Shown here: positions 9,571 through 20,437 of the stretch, piece after piece
Numbering within the stretch: the stretch's first letter is position 1
Layout of the letters: every line of letters begins with the position of its first letter
Assembly: GCA_946902985.2 (NCBI GenBank)
Contig: OX336388.2
Coordinates: 1,704,535,978 to 1,704,599,977 of the forward strand
Direction of reading: 5' to 3'
Length of the DNA stretch: 64,000 bases
From: Meconema thalassinum
Taxonomy: Eukaryota > Arthropoda > Insecta > Orthoptera > Tettigoniidae
Notes under the pieces: model-generated
The model's input: the letters and a program-made list of their open reading frames with translations, nothing else
Database searches by the model: none
What the model was told of the DNA's origin: nothing
Made by a program: the position numbers and the translations under genes

Positions 9571-9761
9571 TAAACACCTATTGCTGATAATGTGTGGACT
9601 TTGTGATGGGAGAATGCCGGCCGTTAAAAGGTGCTGATATGTGCGGCGCACGTATGGACGGCCATGGATAGTACATTCAAGATCGTTTCTGGTGAATTTT
9701 GTGAACGATTTTCTATTGTGATGACTATTTGTACGTTTTATTGCAAGTATACACACTGACA

Positions 9762-10021
9762 TGGATGCAGTCACGCGAAGTAGCGAGTGAGTGGTTGCAG
9801 TAGTGAGATTACAGGACGACAATTGGGAAGCATGGAGCACCCGAACCAAGGCATTCCTTCAAACAAGGCGTCTGTGGGACGCGTTTCAAGTTTTCTCTCG
9901 ACAGACCAATACAGGAGAGGTAGAAGACACACCCGTTGAAGAGTACTCCGAGGCCCAACTGAGCAAAAATCAAGACTTGGAAAACTTGCTGATGCTAAGG
10001 ATGCATGGCAGAATCTTCTGA
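9762..10021 (+). pseudogene. Copia gag-like N-terminal fragment
   Basis: The frame contains DDNWEAWSTRTKAFLQTRR, which matches the WxxWxxRMxxxL signature at the start of copia-type Gag proteins. It then runs to LSKNQDLENLLMLRMHGRIF and ends. In the family this segment begins the capsid. An ATG at 9762 lies in the expected place, but its frame meets a stop before the conserved part, so the start is broken. Sequence beyond 10021 still resembles gag in other frames (TLCCDTGVLQIYQTSRLS), showing frameshifts. Confidence 0.6.
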
Positions 10022-10539
10022 CTTTATGTTGCGATACTGGAGTCCTTCAAATTTATCAAACATCTAGATTATCAACGTAAAGGGCAACATACAGGTAGGG
10101 GTTACAAGCTAAAATAGATTGGTTTCTAAAAAGATTGAAGTCTAAGTTTGAAGTGCGTAATTTGAGAAATATCTCAGAGTTTTTGTTGATTAAAGTCACT
10201 CAAGGGTCTAAGAGAAATGTATCTGTAAGTCAAAATATGTACATAACGACAAATGTCCTTAAATCACTAGAATAACCCTACTCTAAGGGTTGTGGTACTC
10301 CTTTACCTTCAACTGAACCAAACAATGTCTCAGAGGAGTTTAAAAAAAAAAAAAAAAAAACGTTAGAGAAAAATTGTTGGTAAGCTCCTATACTTATCCA
10401 GCACAACTAGACCAGATTTAAGTTTCCCTGTATGTAAGGTTAGCCCTGTAAGGTTAGCCCTGAGGCTAATGCAAATCCTTAACTACAAATTTGGAAAGAA
10501 GCTCAACACCTCTTTCATTACCTTAAGAAGATCCAAGAT

Positions 10540-10977
10540 TTGTCATTGTGTTATGAAATGCCAGGAGAAGAACTGAAGGTGTTTGTAGATGCTGCTTATG
10601 GAAATTATGTAAGTGGAAGATCATATGAGGGGTATGTTTTTGTGCTGTCCAAGGGTGCCATTGATTGGAAAACCACACTCCAAAGACGTATTGTACGATC
10701 AACTGTGGCAGCTGAATACGTATCAATGGCGGATGTGGTAGAGATAGGACAGTCAATTTTTGTTGACAAGCCCTGTGTTGTGTTTGCTGACAACCAAGGA
10801 GCCATTTCACTATCAAAAAAAACAATAGTGTCAGAGAAAATTAAACAACTTCTGTTAGATCTATACTACTTAAGAGAGTGTGTGCAAGAGGTTGAGATTG
10901 AATTTGAATATGTCAACACAGAATCAAATCTTGCTGATATATATACGAAAAGTATTACCAAAAATAAAATTATGTAA
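10540..10977 (+). pseudogene. Copia RNase H C-terminal fragment
   Basis: This frame matches the end of Copia polyproteins: VFVDAAYGNYVSGRSYEGYVF corresponds to the DADWAGD-RKSTSGYVF segment, AAEYVSMADVVEIG to the TEAEY motif, and FADNQGAISLSK to the DNQGAI motif. It then keeps YYLRECVQEVEIEFEYV and NLADIYTKSI near the natural end. It would be the ribonuclease that removes RNA from the RNA/DNA hybrid. Nothing upstream of RNase H is retained, and the frame opens in the middle of the polyprotein. The stop lies about 105 bp before the 3' LTR, the usual distance. Confidence 0.85.
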
Positions 10978-11083
10978 AATTTACCCCCAACTGGGATTGT
11001 TACCATACAAGGATTGATGTGCATATGATTGCTGTATTAGTGTAAGGGTGTTTATATATTTGTTTCTTTGCAATGGGGGGAAG

Positions 11084-11278
11084 TGTGAATATGGATGTAC
11101 AAATTTCTCATACCGTAGTATACTTCTTTTCTTTATTTGTGTAGCTGTCAAATGTACATGGTTGAATATCAGTCACTGCTTCCAGTTGTGATCAAATATG
11201 GATGTTGGTGTTGTTTCTTCTCTCATCAAAATAGAATTTAGGACTGTTAGTAAATACTTTTGCTGATTATTTATGACA
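11084..11278 (+). repeat. 3' LTR of the Copia element
   Basis: 195 bp, partner of 9367-9555. It is preceded by a G-rich polypurine tract and followed by the AGCAA duplication. Confidence 0.88.
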
Positions 11279-11283
11279 AGCAA

Positions 11284-12024
11284 CTCTAGGGACACATTAG
11301 CACATAAACAACAGACTGTCAGTATACCACAAAGTGTTAATCCCTCAGTACCTATACCGTAATGCAAAAAACCAATGAGGGAACTCTGAACTTGTGATTC
11401 TTTTGCCACAGTCCATGCCAGGGCATAACATTTCCAGTCACCAGGTCCAATAGTAATTTGAAGCAGGTGGCCAAGGTTCAGTTATTTTAAATTTTAAAAT
11501 GTTTAATCTTTATTTAGTTCCTGCTTAAAACCATAAGTGTAGCTGTCGATGCTGCAACTAGCATTACTGGCAGAACAAACAAGTTGGATATATTCCAACA
11601 TACATGCAGGAAACAACGATATCAATGCAAAAATTCTGAAGACCATTTATATATAGCTCATGGATCCAGAAGTTGTTGTGTTAACACAAATTCTTTGGGC
11701 TGCCCTGGTTAGCACTTAAAAATTTGTAGCGATCATTTCTGAAATTGTTTGTAGTCCAAAATTTGCAAAAGAATATATATTTTTTATTTTACAATTTTGC
11801 AAATTAGCAAGAAGTCAGTAAAAGTATTATTGTTTGTTCAATTGGTAGGCTCCTAATTTCCTAACAGGGTTCCATGGAAAGTGCAAAGTGTAGAGAATGT
11901 TTGAAATAATATGAGAAATAGAATAGGACAAATGCAGCATACTTACATAGGAATTACAGTGAGTTCCACTGCAGGACAGTAAACACATACCAGTGAATAA
12001 TAACCACAGCCCATGGAGTACCTT
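11284..12024. other. Intronic sequence, nothing recognised
   Basis: AT-rich sequence between the Copia element and a SINE. No coding potential or repeat was identified. Confidence 0.4.
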
Positions 12025-12290
12025 AGCCTACCAAGTGACCACTGCCCAGCCATTCGGCCTACAGATTGCGGGGTGATGCGAGGTCAGTGCGTCGAGTCTC
12101 TTCGGCCATTAATCTTGGTATCCAAGACCGGGGCACCACCTCACTGTCAAGTAGCTACTCAATAGTCCTCATGAGGCTGAGTGCACCCAATTCAAGCCCT
12201 CACGTCAGTTTCTAAAATCCCTGACGGAGTCAGAAATCAAACCTGGAGCCTCCGGGTAAAAGGCAGGCACGCTTCACCAACACCCGATAC
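12025..12290 (-). mobile_element. tRNA-derived SINE (family B)
   Basis: Read on the minus strand it starts with a tRNA-like head (TTGGTGAAGCGTGCCTGCC, then CCAGGTTTGATTTC as B box). The body includes CAGGGATTTTAGAAACTGAC, GTGCACTCAGCCTCATGAGG and GAGTAGCTACTTGACAGTGA. A better preserved copy lies at 35477-35788. Confidence 0.8.
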
Positions 12291-13290
12291 ATAATACAAA
12301 TTACTAAAATTTGGCATAGTGAAAGCAGCATGGACTATTGAAAATTTTATCTTACATGATTTTTCTGTATGTGTGTGCTGTCCTGCAGTGAAACTTAATA
12401 CTTAGGTAAGTTTGCTGGAATCATCTTATCCTGCTTCTCATATTATTTTGAAGATTAAAAAATAAATATTTTTTACCTGACTGCTAAAGGATTGTTGTTT
12501 CATGCTGGTGGAAGGATCTTTTAATCATGAACATTTCATATATGTATGAGTCTAGTTGGTACCTGTTAGTACTGTAGGCTACATTTGTAGCTTGTAACTT
12601 CAAGGGTGATTTACACCAGTAGAACTCCACATACTGTGCTGTATGTTGCTGGAGTATTGTACAAGCCACAGGGTTACGGACCCATTAGACTTGTCCACGT
12701 TCTGCCTCTGAAGAACAATTGACACTAAAGCATGCAGGCAAACAGTTTTTATTTACAGTGGTGAGGTTTATTGACCTAGAGTAGGCCTGGTCTCCAACAG
12801 GAAGGAACGCACAACAAGCATGAGATTACATTATGGCTCATACCTACCCACTGTGACCACCATTCAAGATACAAGCCATGTTTCAAATTGTAAAATGTAT
12901 AGTACTATGGACTAGCTGTATGTCAGAAATTTGGCTAATTTAAGGCCGTTTTGCTGGCAGATGAAATCTGTATACTGTGCTCTCAGTGGCTGATATTTCA
13001 ATGGAAAAGCATTATTAGTTATTGCTGTTTAAAGGGACAGAAGAGTGATGTCATCTCCCCACGATAAAATGTTGAATGTATGATCATGTGCCCTTTATTA
13101 CCAGTCAAAAGAATACTTGTAACACATGAGATGGAGGTTCTTACTGACTCGCAGTCTATATCAGTGGTCTTTATTTTCTATTTGTGACCTACTTGATGGT
13201 TTGACAACTTTTCAAGACCTGATTAAGCCTCATTTAAAGCAAGTTAAATTTATTAAACTACATAATAGAACAATTGATTTTAATTACAGT
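12291..13290. other. Intronic sequence, nothing recognised
   Basis: No coding region, repeat family or splice-bounded frame was recognised in this kilobase. Confidence 0.4.
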
Positions 13291-13306
13291 ACATAGTCCC
13301 TTGAAT

Positions 13307-14572
13307 ATATGAAAAGATATTAGAAAGTAGAATACGAGCCAAAGTAGAGAGAAAATTGAGAGAGGAGCAGTATGGATTCAGACCTGGGAGATCAACAGTG
13401 GATCTCATATTTTCAGTGAGACAGCTCCAGGAACACCACTACGAATTTGGAGAGGATCTGCTGATGGCCTTCCTGGACATCGAAAAGGCCTATGATAGTG
13501 TGTGTAGGGAGAAGGTTTGGAAAGCAATGGAAAACATGGGAGTGGAAAAAGAGACTGTAGGCAGAGTGAAGGAGATGTATTGTGGAAGTGTGAGTTGTGT
13601 GAAAGTGGGAGGGGAAAGAACAGACTGGTTCAGACAAATGAGTGGCCTGAAACAGGGTAGTGCACTGTCACCCCTTCTCTTTATTGTGGTTATGGACGAG
13701 GTAATGACACGGATAGCAGGAAAGATAGGAGAAGATAAGATGAAAGCAATGGTGTTTGCAGATGATCTCATGGTCTGGGGAAACAAGGAGGAGGAAATTC
13801 AGGAGCAACTGAAGGCTTGGGAAGAAACAGTGGGAGAGTACGGATGGAAGTTCAACATCAGTAAATGTGAGATCCTGTTAACGACCAGGAAAAAGGACAG
13901 ACCAATGAGTGGGATAACACTTGGAGGTGGACAGCTGAAGAAGGTGGAAAGTCTCAAGTACTTGGGAAGTATAGTGGAGGAAAATGGGAGAAATGACAAA
14001 GAGATTACGGAACGTGGCAGACAGGCAGAATCATTTCTGAGAAGCATTAGGAGCTTAGTGTGGAATAAAGATGTCCCACAAAAAAGCAAGGAAGTGTTAT
14101 ACAGAAGCTACTATATCCCGATACTGACCTATGCTTCAGAAACGTGGACAATGAAGAAAAGAGACATAAGCAGAATACAGGCAGGTGAAATGAAGTTCCT
14201 GCGAAGTAGGATCGGAGTAACAAGAGGAGACAGGGTGAGGAATGAAAAGGTCAGGGAAATGGTGAAAGAGGAGCCCTTGCAAGGTAGGATTGAGACATCA
14301 AGACTGAGGTGGTATGGACACTTAAAGAGAATGGATGAGAAGAAGATTCCCAAGAGGATACATGAGATGCAGATACAGAAGAAACGACCAAGGGGAAGAC
14401 CAAGAGATAGATGGCTGAAAGGAGTGGAGGAATGTGTCAAGAAGAGAGGCGAGGACTGGACCAGAGTGACAGCGGAGAGGTGGTGGGAGGAAAGAACTAA
14501 GTGGCGAGGGTTATGTTCCAAACAGACCCAGCCTGGGGCTGGAAACTGTACAAGATGATGATGATGATGATG
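13307..14572 (+). mobile_element. 5'-truncated LINE with (GAT)n tail
   Basis: A 16 bp duplication, ACATAGTCCCTTGAAT, lies at 13291-13306 and 14573-14588. The insert starts within the RT domain and ends in a GAT triplet run at 14554-14572 rather than poly(A), as in several RTE- and Jockey-related clades. The intact reading frame and exact duplication indicate a recent event. The same family occurs, longer but damaged, at 54722-57930 on the minus strand. Confidence 0.9.
13308..14558 (+). CDS. LINE reverse transcriptase, C-terminal part
   Basis: An uninterrupted frame from the element's truncation point to its stop. It contains the RT motifs GFRPGRSTVD, MAFLDIEKAYDSV, LKQGSALSPLLF and the catalytic FADDLMVWG, then NISKCEIL and LKYLGSIV of the thumb. 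The C-terminal region includes RLRWYGHLKRMDEKKIPKRI and RPRGRPRDRWLKGVEE, usual for this LINE group. The endonuclease and the first RT motifs are missing through 5' truncation, so it has no native start; the first Leu codon that could be read as a start (13356) has no special status. The role in an intact element would be target-primed reverse transcription. The exact clade is not resolved here. Confidence 0.88.
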   Translation, partial: YEKILESRIRAKVERKLREEQYGFRPGRSTVDLIFSVRQLQEHHYEFGEDLLMAFLDIEKAYDSVCREKVWKAMENMGVEKETVGRVKEMYCGSVSCVKVGGERTDWFRQMSGLKQGSALSPLLFIVVMDEVMTRIAGKIGEDKMKAMVFADDLMVWGNKEEEIQEQLKAWEETVGEYGWKFNISKCEILLTTRKKDRPMSGITLGGGQLKKVESLKYLGSIVEENGRNDKEITERGRQAESFLRSIRSLVWNKDVPQKSKEVLYRSYYIPILTYASETWTMKKRDISRIQAGEMKFLRSRIGVTRGDRVRNEKVREMVKEEPLQGRIETSRLRWYGHLKRMDEKKIPKRIHEMQIQKKRPRGRPRDRWLKGVEECVKKRGEDWTRVTAERWWEERTKWRGLCSKQTQPGAGNCTR

Positions 14573-14588
14573 ACATAGTCCCTTGAAT

Positions 14589-15195
14589 TAATGAGAGACC
14601 TGTAGCTGAACCTCGCATATTGCTTATGTTTATCTTCTGTTCAAGGTGTGTCCAATATTAATATTAGACGAAAATGGGATTGTAAATGAATTGAATATTG
14701 AATGTATAAAATTAATTTTTCAATAATTAACAGAGATTTAGTTATGTACGAACAACACTTAAAGGGATATGGTTTATCTGCATGTGCATTAGTTTCTACT
14801 AAAAATGACATTAGCAATTCAAAATACTGAGACAACACAATTAAAATGTTCCACAAACCACTGGCTGAAGACCAGTGCTATATTACATGGTATCAAACCA
14901 AAATGTGTCTAAGTATTTTTCCTTTGCAAGTAATGAATGGTCTGCCTTCATTCTTACACAGCCAGTATAGAAGGAAATTTTACAAGCAATATTTTCTTTC
15001 ATTTAAGCCAGTAATTGTTTTACTAAACTAATCCAGACAATTGGCGATCTGTAAGATTAGAGTTTGGATAAGCGGGCATGCAGCAACATTGCTAACACAC
15101 ACACAAAAGCTCCACAGTGGACATAACACACCCATCTTGTTTGAATTTTACCATTTAGATTTATAAAACATGCCAATAAATAAAATGTGACATAC
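14589..15195. other. Lar intron sequence downstream of exon D
   Basis: AT-rich sequence with no second exon or repeat recognised. The region begins, on the minus strand, with the donor GTATGTCAC of exon D. Confidence 0.5.
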
Positions 15196-15419
15196 TTTTT
15201 GATGATGAATAACAGCATGAAGGATATAGACAACAAGAGAGCGAGAATGATCGGGCCAATAACCCAGACCATCCCGGCTTCTTCTGCACTGTGGTTCACG
15301 GTCACATCATTGTCAGTGACAGGAGCATTTGGATTTGGACGGTTTGGAGGATCTCCTGGAGGCACTTCCCTCATGTCCAAAGAAAGAGGAATTGAGAATG
15401 GACTTGAGGTATAGAGATG
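15196..15419 (-). CDS. Lar: Lar exon: end of last FN3 domain, stalk and transmembrane helix
   Basis: This exon is preceded by a T-rich tract and CAG and followed by GTATGTCAC. It is 224 bp: 74 codons plus two bases, entering in phase 0. It starts HLYTSSPFS and SLDMREVPPG, which directly continues DTPQK from the previous exon and matches the well-conserved end of the last fibronectin III domain of insect Lar. A Pro/Asn-rich stalk of about 25 residues follows, then a hydrophobic helix at residues 50-73 of the exon (VWVIGPIIL to LLFII) and a Lys that begins the cytoplasmic side. Lar is a type I receptor tyrosine phosphatase of axons and synapses. The tandem phosphatase domains must lie in exons further along the minus strand; none is in the remaining 15 kb. 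Confidence 0.93.
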
Positions 15420-15595
15420 CTGAAAAAAATTAATAGAATTATCATGGAATTGTATTACAAGTTAAAACGTTTATACAAATATATATAGGTGCAACAATAC
15501 TTGCGGTTTTATAAAAGAAATGGAAAAATTTGATAATTAATTGTATGTATGCACTGTTTTTTATGTTTTTCATTCATTTCACTATCGTGAAGCTT

Positions 15596-16030
15596 AGTAC
15601 CCTGGCATAAATATAAATGGATAGTTAACGACAAGGGAACAGTAAAGTGACACACAAGCATTTAGGAGGCAGCAATGAGGAAATAAGGTGGTAATTAAGG
15701 GGAAAACTTTTATGGTAGTATCTAAGAGACAAATTAAGAACAACTTCAAGATGGCAATTAAGTGGTACCTAGGAAGCAATAAGGTGACAAATAAAGAACA
15801 ATTTCTAAGTACCCTGGCAAAAATATACAGGAGCAGTTAAAAACAAGGTAGTCAGTAAGGTAGGAACAACTTCTGAAGTGGTGTTTAAGTGGCATTTAAG
15901 TGACACTATGGTGGAAATTAAGTGACAAATTAAGTACCAATGCAAGGGAGCAGTGAAGTGCCATTTAAAGGTTTAGGTGGCAATTAGGGAGGAATAAGGT
16001 AACAATTATGGGGCACATCTTTTAGGTGGT
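15596..16030 (+). repeat. Degenerate tandem repeat rich in GTGGCAATTAAG-like units
   Basis: Short phrases such as GGCAATTAAGTGG, GTGACAAATTAAG and AGGAAGCAATAAGGTG recur at irregular 15-30 bp spacing. Two longer halves both begin AGTACCCTGGCA (15597 and 15810). It looks like a decayed minisatellite with higher-order structure. Confidence 0.55.
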
Positions 16031-16032
16031 AT

Positions 16033-16612
16033 GGGGGAAGTCAAATCAAAATCACTTTATTTGCAATGAGGTGTCAACCTCGGTGGCAAATGAGGTACAT
16101 AATTTACAAACACTACACAATATTAAAAGAATACAGTAACTTAATGTACTATTCACACATTGATTGAACTCCCCTCTCACAACTGCTGTAGGAATTACAT
16201 AGCACGTATAATGTTTCTAGGAATACAGCACTAAGTTATACCACTTCTTTCTTTTCCCTGGTTTTGTCTATTCTGCTCTTGAATAACTGGACTGATTTTG
16301 GAAAGGGATCAAACACCGCCCTTGGTAAACTGTTCCATTCCTTCACACCCTTCCCAATGAATGAAAATTTACCCCAATCGCTTCTGCTAAAGTGCCGTCC
16401 AATTTTGAATTTGTGGTCTGCCCTGCCAATATAATTACTTTCCAATTGGAGCCTCTCACGGATTTCCCCCCATGCTTCCTCTCCTGTATATGCTCTATAT
16501 AACCCTACAAGTCTGTTTTTCTCCCTTCTCTTACTTAATGTTTCCCACCCAAGCTTCTCTAACATATCTGATACACTGCTTCTTCTCCTAAAATCCCCTC
16601 AGTTTAAAACCA
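16033..16612 (-). pseudogene. LINE C-terminal fragment with 3' UTR
   Basis: The minus-strand frame 16565-16236 encodes MLEKLGWETLSKRREKNRL, GLYRAYTG and WNSLPRAVFDPFPKSVQLFKSRID. This LGW..L..RR...RL and ..VWNSLP.......S...FK.RL pattern is the conserved tail of many CR1/L2/Jockey-like LINE proteins, after the RT domain. The following 200 bp would be its 3' UTR, ending near an AATAAAG signal. The frame opens upstream of its first Met. RT and endonuclease are absent. The open frame is undamaged over 109 codons, so it may be fairly young. Confidence 0.75.
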
Positions 16613-16639
16613 ATAGCGTGCTGAGCACCATTTAGTGAG

Positions 16640-17140
16640 AATTATTATTGCCCTAGTTTGCAAGGATGTTCGGTACCATTCTCATGAAGTTTTGCAGGTC
16701 CATAGTTCACGAGGATATTTGGTGCCATTCATTTGCTATTTTGCGGGAATCTCACTGCCTAAATAGTTCATGAGGCTCTCATGCTGTTTTGCAGGAAAAT
16801 TTAAATGCATTATTGACCTTGCTTTGGTGCGTGAATACTGCAAAGATGAAAGTGTAGACGTTTATCATATAATCTTTCCCTTGGGTTCTGTTACAATAAG
16901 GAATGGTACCATACACATTTTAATAAGGGAACCCTAACCTATAAATTATATATAGGCCTATTACTTTTTACCATAATTATTCAAGTATGGTGTTTCGTAG
17001 TAGGCCTACATGTTCTGAACTTTCTTTTTAAATAATGGTAGCCTTAAACTGGTATGGTACTTCCAGGACAACTAGAGAGGTTAGTTTTAAAACGAATGTA
17101 ATTTCATTACGACCTGATACCTCATTATCGGGGCCCGGAT
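16640..17140. other. Intronic sequence with weak internal repetition
   Basis: Phrases such as TTTTGCAGG and TTCACGAGGATATTTGG / CATGAGGCTCTCATG recur a few times between 16650 and 16790. Nothing else was recognised. Confidence 0.3.
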
Positions 17141-18215
17141 TTTGATGACCTAAAAATGTTTAAAAAATTACCTATAAAATTACTGCAAAAATCCCATAAA
17201 ATGACCCAAAAACTTCAAAAATGGCCTAAAAATTTGAATGAAACTGACATAATTTCATCACACAAAAATTGCAAACAGACTACGTCATTGTTGAAATGTT
17301 TTTAACAGGTACCTAATATAATTTAATTATTATTTGACAAATACAAATTATTTGCATACAAATACTGGTTATTATTATAGTCTATTGTTTGGCACTCCAA
17401 GTTCTGAGTTATTTTCTCCAAGGAAAATAACACTTCATGGTATGTGGAACTTTAAGGCTGCAATATCTGAACAAAAGAGAGAAAATTTCGCCATTAGGTA
17501 CTCGAATTCGTTATCGGATTAGAGGTAATAAGCAAAATGAGTACTTAAAATACATGACAGGCTATACAGGCTTACTGTGACCATTCGTAGTTTCTCACAG
17601 GAAAAAGAACGACGATTGTCTACCAGCACGTTTTTGTACTTTGAAAAGCTCCATTCAACGTCTATGGAAGCTAAATCACTGGATGTAAGTTCTTCTTCAA
17701 TGCCAATAATGCTGATATCTTCACCCGCCAAAATGAATGAACAGCCCTACATGGCTTTAACTTCAGCATTTTAAATACACTCGAAATAACAATTGCGGCC
17801 GATAACACAAATCCACTTAGCACACATATGGTTGCGCTAAGGTGCTTAGCCAGACTGGTATTACTGGGCCTACTGTTGTCTGTCTTCCTACTTCCTCGAT
17901 TTCAACATCGCTTCCAGATGCGCAGTGCGTCTCCTGGAATATGGATATTCCAGGAAATTTGGGTTGAACAAAGTTGTGAAGATTCTCATGTCTTTGTATT
18001 CATCCTCACCTTCAGATCTGTTAATATCCAGTACCATACGCAAAAAATTCATCATAAAACATTAAAAATGTGAGAAAATAACTCAAAATATATAAAATAT
18101 TCTAATAAATTCCATAAAATGACATAATAATGATGCAAAAAGCGAGAAAATTACCTAAAAATAAAATACTTAGAAAAATGACCAAAAAAAAAATTACTTA
18201 ATAAAAATACATTCC
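17140..18215 (-). mobile_element. hAT-like transposon remnant
   Basis: A-rich segments with repeated AAATGACC and CCTAAAAAT-like phrases occur at both sides (17140-17230 and 18050-18200), around a recognisable hAT transposase C-terminus at 17519-17731. I could not define terminal repeats or an 8 bp duplication, so the limits are approximate. Confidence 0.4.
17519..17731 (-). pseudogene. hAT transposase C-terminal (dimerisation) fragment
   Basis: The frame reads SSDLASIDVEWSFSKYKNVL then DNRRSFSCEKLRM. This corresponds to the hAT dimerisation region, where the usual pattern is a variant of (V)ERSFSxYKxxLxDxRxxxxxENL. The usual Glu-Arg is changed to Glu-Trp. The remaining transposase, including the zinc finger and catalytic residues, is absent or unrecognisable. 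The frame has no start of its own and belongs to a dead element. It lies in the Lar intron between exons C and D. Confidence 0.6.
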
Positions 18216-18652
18216 TGTAATGTATGGGCTGGGCAATGAATAGGATTTGTATATAAGCCAGCAATGTCTGTGGTGAAACATTTAAAAGATGGCATGGCAT
18301 CATGGCTCATTATACAGTAGCCTACTATTCTATCACTTTACCTCTTAACTGACACTTTGTAAAGAGGCAAGTTCCCCACTATTACCTCCTTACCCTTAAC
18401 TGCCTCCTAAATGGACAATCTATGTTTAGCTACCAGTTTTCTAAGGGACCAGTATTCCTTTATTTTTCACTTAACTACCTGTTCATATTTTAAGGGCCAG
18501 AGCAATGAGGTCATCTACTCCTTATTATGTAGTAGGAGCCCAATACACCACTGTCCGATATACCGTGGATTCGGATATAACGCGGATGAACTATGTCTCC
18601 CAAAATAAAATACTGTATCTGTATAATTTTTGCACTCTCTGTGGTATTTCAT

Positions 18653-18690
18653 AAAAAAAAAAAAAAAAAAAACAACAACAACAACAACAG
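18653..18690 (+). repeat. Poly(A) followed by (CAA)n
   Basis: About 19 A residues, then five or six CAA triplets. This could be the tail of a small retroposed insertion. Confidence 0.7.
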
Positions 18691-18950
18691 TCTGCATGTA
18701 GCGTATAATTTACTGCTGCAAACTTCAATCTCTCTATACAATAACCAAAAGAGATGGACATAATTAAACTCAACCTTTGGTTTGTCTTATCAAAATACAT
18801 ACTGTATCAAGATTGTTTCTAGACGGTTAACATTGTGACGCAGTCAACAAATTGACTATGCAACAGTGCTTGGCAATAAACGAAATGAGCACAACCATCA
18901 TGTGGATCATAAATAATTATTCATTCATTGTCTGTGTGCTTGTTGCGATG

Positions 18951-19070
18951 TCACAGAAACGGAAAGCGTATTCTGTGAGTGATAAACTAAAAAATATTGA
19001 TCGTGTGAAGAATGGCGAAACAAAAGCAAGTTTATCACGCGAGTGTGGTGTAACTGAAGGAACAATTTGA
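18951..19070 (+). pseudogene. Tigger/pogo transposase N-terminal HTH fragment
   Basis: The frame encodes MSQKRKAYSVSDKLKNIDRV then KNGETKASLSRECGVTEGTI and stops. This is the first helix-turn-helix of CENP-B/Tigger transposases (KRKxYSxxxKLxxIxxxxxGxxxxxxARxxGVxxxTI). The natural protein continues for about 450 residues with a second HTH and a DDE domain, so only the DNA-binding start is left. The stop is a TGA where an Arg codon would be expected. Confidence 0.75.
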
Positions 19071-19441
19071 GTTAAGTTTGTCTAATTGCTGTACCCTACT
19101 TCGTAAGTTTCTGAAATGTTTTACAGTATGTACTTCTAATGTTCTTTAAATTTAAATAAAGTACCGGTACAGTATATAGTACAATATGTATAATAATGCA
19201 TTGCACTGTGTGTTGATCCTTACTTTCCATGCGTAGTTTGTCATTACACGGCTCACTCTCGGTTTACAGCGGGTACACTATAACTTGAAGTGGAAGGTGT
19301 AGGATGGAGATAAAAGCACAGGAAAGGTAGACTGGAAAAGTAAAAAGATAAGAACAGGCCATGTAAAGTGCTCCACATAGGACAAACATGGAAAGAGAAA
19401 ATAACCATTCATTCAGTTAGTAATTTAGTCAAAATTCTTAC

Positions 19442-19636
19442 CTTTTGTGGCGTGTCTACAACAGCTCTCACGAATATCCGATATTTTTTATGGGGTTCCA
19501 GTTTTCTGTTAAGAAAACCCTCGTGCATTTCTCCATTTCCCAGATGAAAAGTGTATGGGATACTACGCTGAGAAAATTTAGCAGCTATATAGGGAGCATT
19601 TTCACGCTCCTGTTTGGCACCTTTATTGGCTATCAT
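19442..19636 (-). CDS. Lar: Lar exon: central part of the last FN3 domain
   Basis: 195 bp, exactly 65 codons, phase 0 at both ends. The acceptor is a T-rich tract ending CCAACAG and the donor is GTAAGAATT. The protein begins MIANKGAKQERENAPYIAAKF, continues QRSIPYTFHLGN, LNRKLEPHKKYRIF and ends VRAVVDTPQK. These phrases are nearly invariant in the membrane-proximal fibronectin III domain of insect Lar. The first Met is an internal residue, not a start. The short KGAKQER segment is basic; in vertebrate LAR a protease site lies in this part of the ectodomain, but I cannot say it is used here. Confidence 0.95.
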
Positions 19637-19739
19637 CTGTTGGAAACAAGGAAGGTAATTAGGGTACAACAAATGATCAAATGATCAATCCAAAATTGAA
19701 CCTTGCAAGAAAAAGTACTTGTAACAAATAGTTCCATGA

Positions 19740-20437
19740 AAAAAAAAAAACATATGGTAGTCTCTTTTCATATATTTTATTGGTCCTTTCCATCTCAAAA
19801 CTCTCCCGTCTATTAAATAGATTTTCCATGTACAGTAATAGACTAAAATATATTTTGGTTTATGACCTATACCTTGATAAAATATAGAGCAACAATTGCA
19901 AACTCTTAACTCAATATCCAAACATTGTAGTCAAAAGACATAATAAACATTACAGTAAAATGGTCCTATTATGGTGCTCGAGCTTGCCCCATTTTAAAAC
20001 CATCATCATCCATCAAAATACTTTCATCAACACACCTCTAGTACGGGAAAAAATAGTGCCCCAAGTTACAAAATGAGGCGCTATCTACAAAACATGAATA
20101 AAACAATAAAGAATTATGCACCACAATAATTGGTTTCTTGTACTGATTCATTTTATCAACTACACCCGTGACTGGTCCAATAGCACATGAGCAAGGTATG
20201 GTATGTTCATTTTATAGAAATGGATATGCATATCATCTATATCTTATGATAGCTATGCTAGAAAATTGAGGATGATGAACTTGATGTCCACATTAAAACA
20301 ACAAAAATTTTCACCACCATACTACAAGGATATATAACACTTATTATCAGTCAAATATGACCAGTACCATTGGGATCACACCTTTCTGTGATGAGTCACA
20401 GAAGTTCATTTTAGGGAAATTGATAGTGATAATTTAT
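19740..20437. other. Lar intron sequence, nothing recognised
   Basis: Apart from a 12-base A run near 19740 there is no recognisable coding region or repeat. Confidence 0.4.

Larger units (their letters stand above)
9367..11278 (+). mobile_element. Internally deleted Ty1/copia LTR retrotransposon
   Basis: Two LTRs (9367-9555 and 11084-11278) begin TGTGA and end TTTATGACA, and flank 1.53 kb of interior. The exact 5 bp duplication AGCAA lies at 9362-9366 and 11279-11283. A primer-binding-like GGTTATGGACCCAGA follows the 5' LTR, as in copia elements primed by an initiator-Met tRNA fragment. A GGGGGGAAG purine tract precedes the 3' LTR. The interior keeps only a gag-like start and the RNase H end; protease, integrase and most RT are missing, so this copy could move only with outside help. 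Confidence 0.9.
18540..19285 (+). mobile_element. Tigger/pogo-like remnant
   Basis: The left part reads GATATACCGTGGATTCGGAT and the right part, reversed, GTACCCGCTGTAAACCGAG. Such 'conventional base-pair' phrases are typical near pogo/Tigger ends but match only loosely here. A CENP-B-type N-terminal fragment lies inside. A poly(A)-(CAA)n tract at 18653-18690 interrupts it. Confidence 0.4.

Noticed and set aside
13413..14521. Minus-strand frames opposite the LINE at 13307-14572
   Set aside because: Antisense shadows of an intact RT frame.
18540..19285. Precise terminal repeats for the Tigger remnant at 18.5-19.3 kb
   Set aside because: The two ends match too loosely to fix borders or a TA duplication, so only an approximate element is listed.
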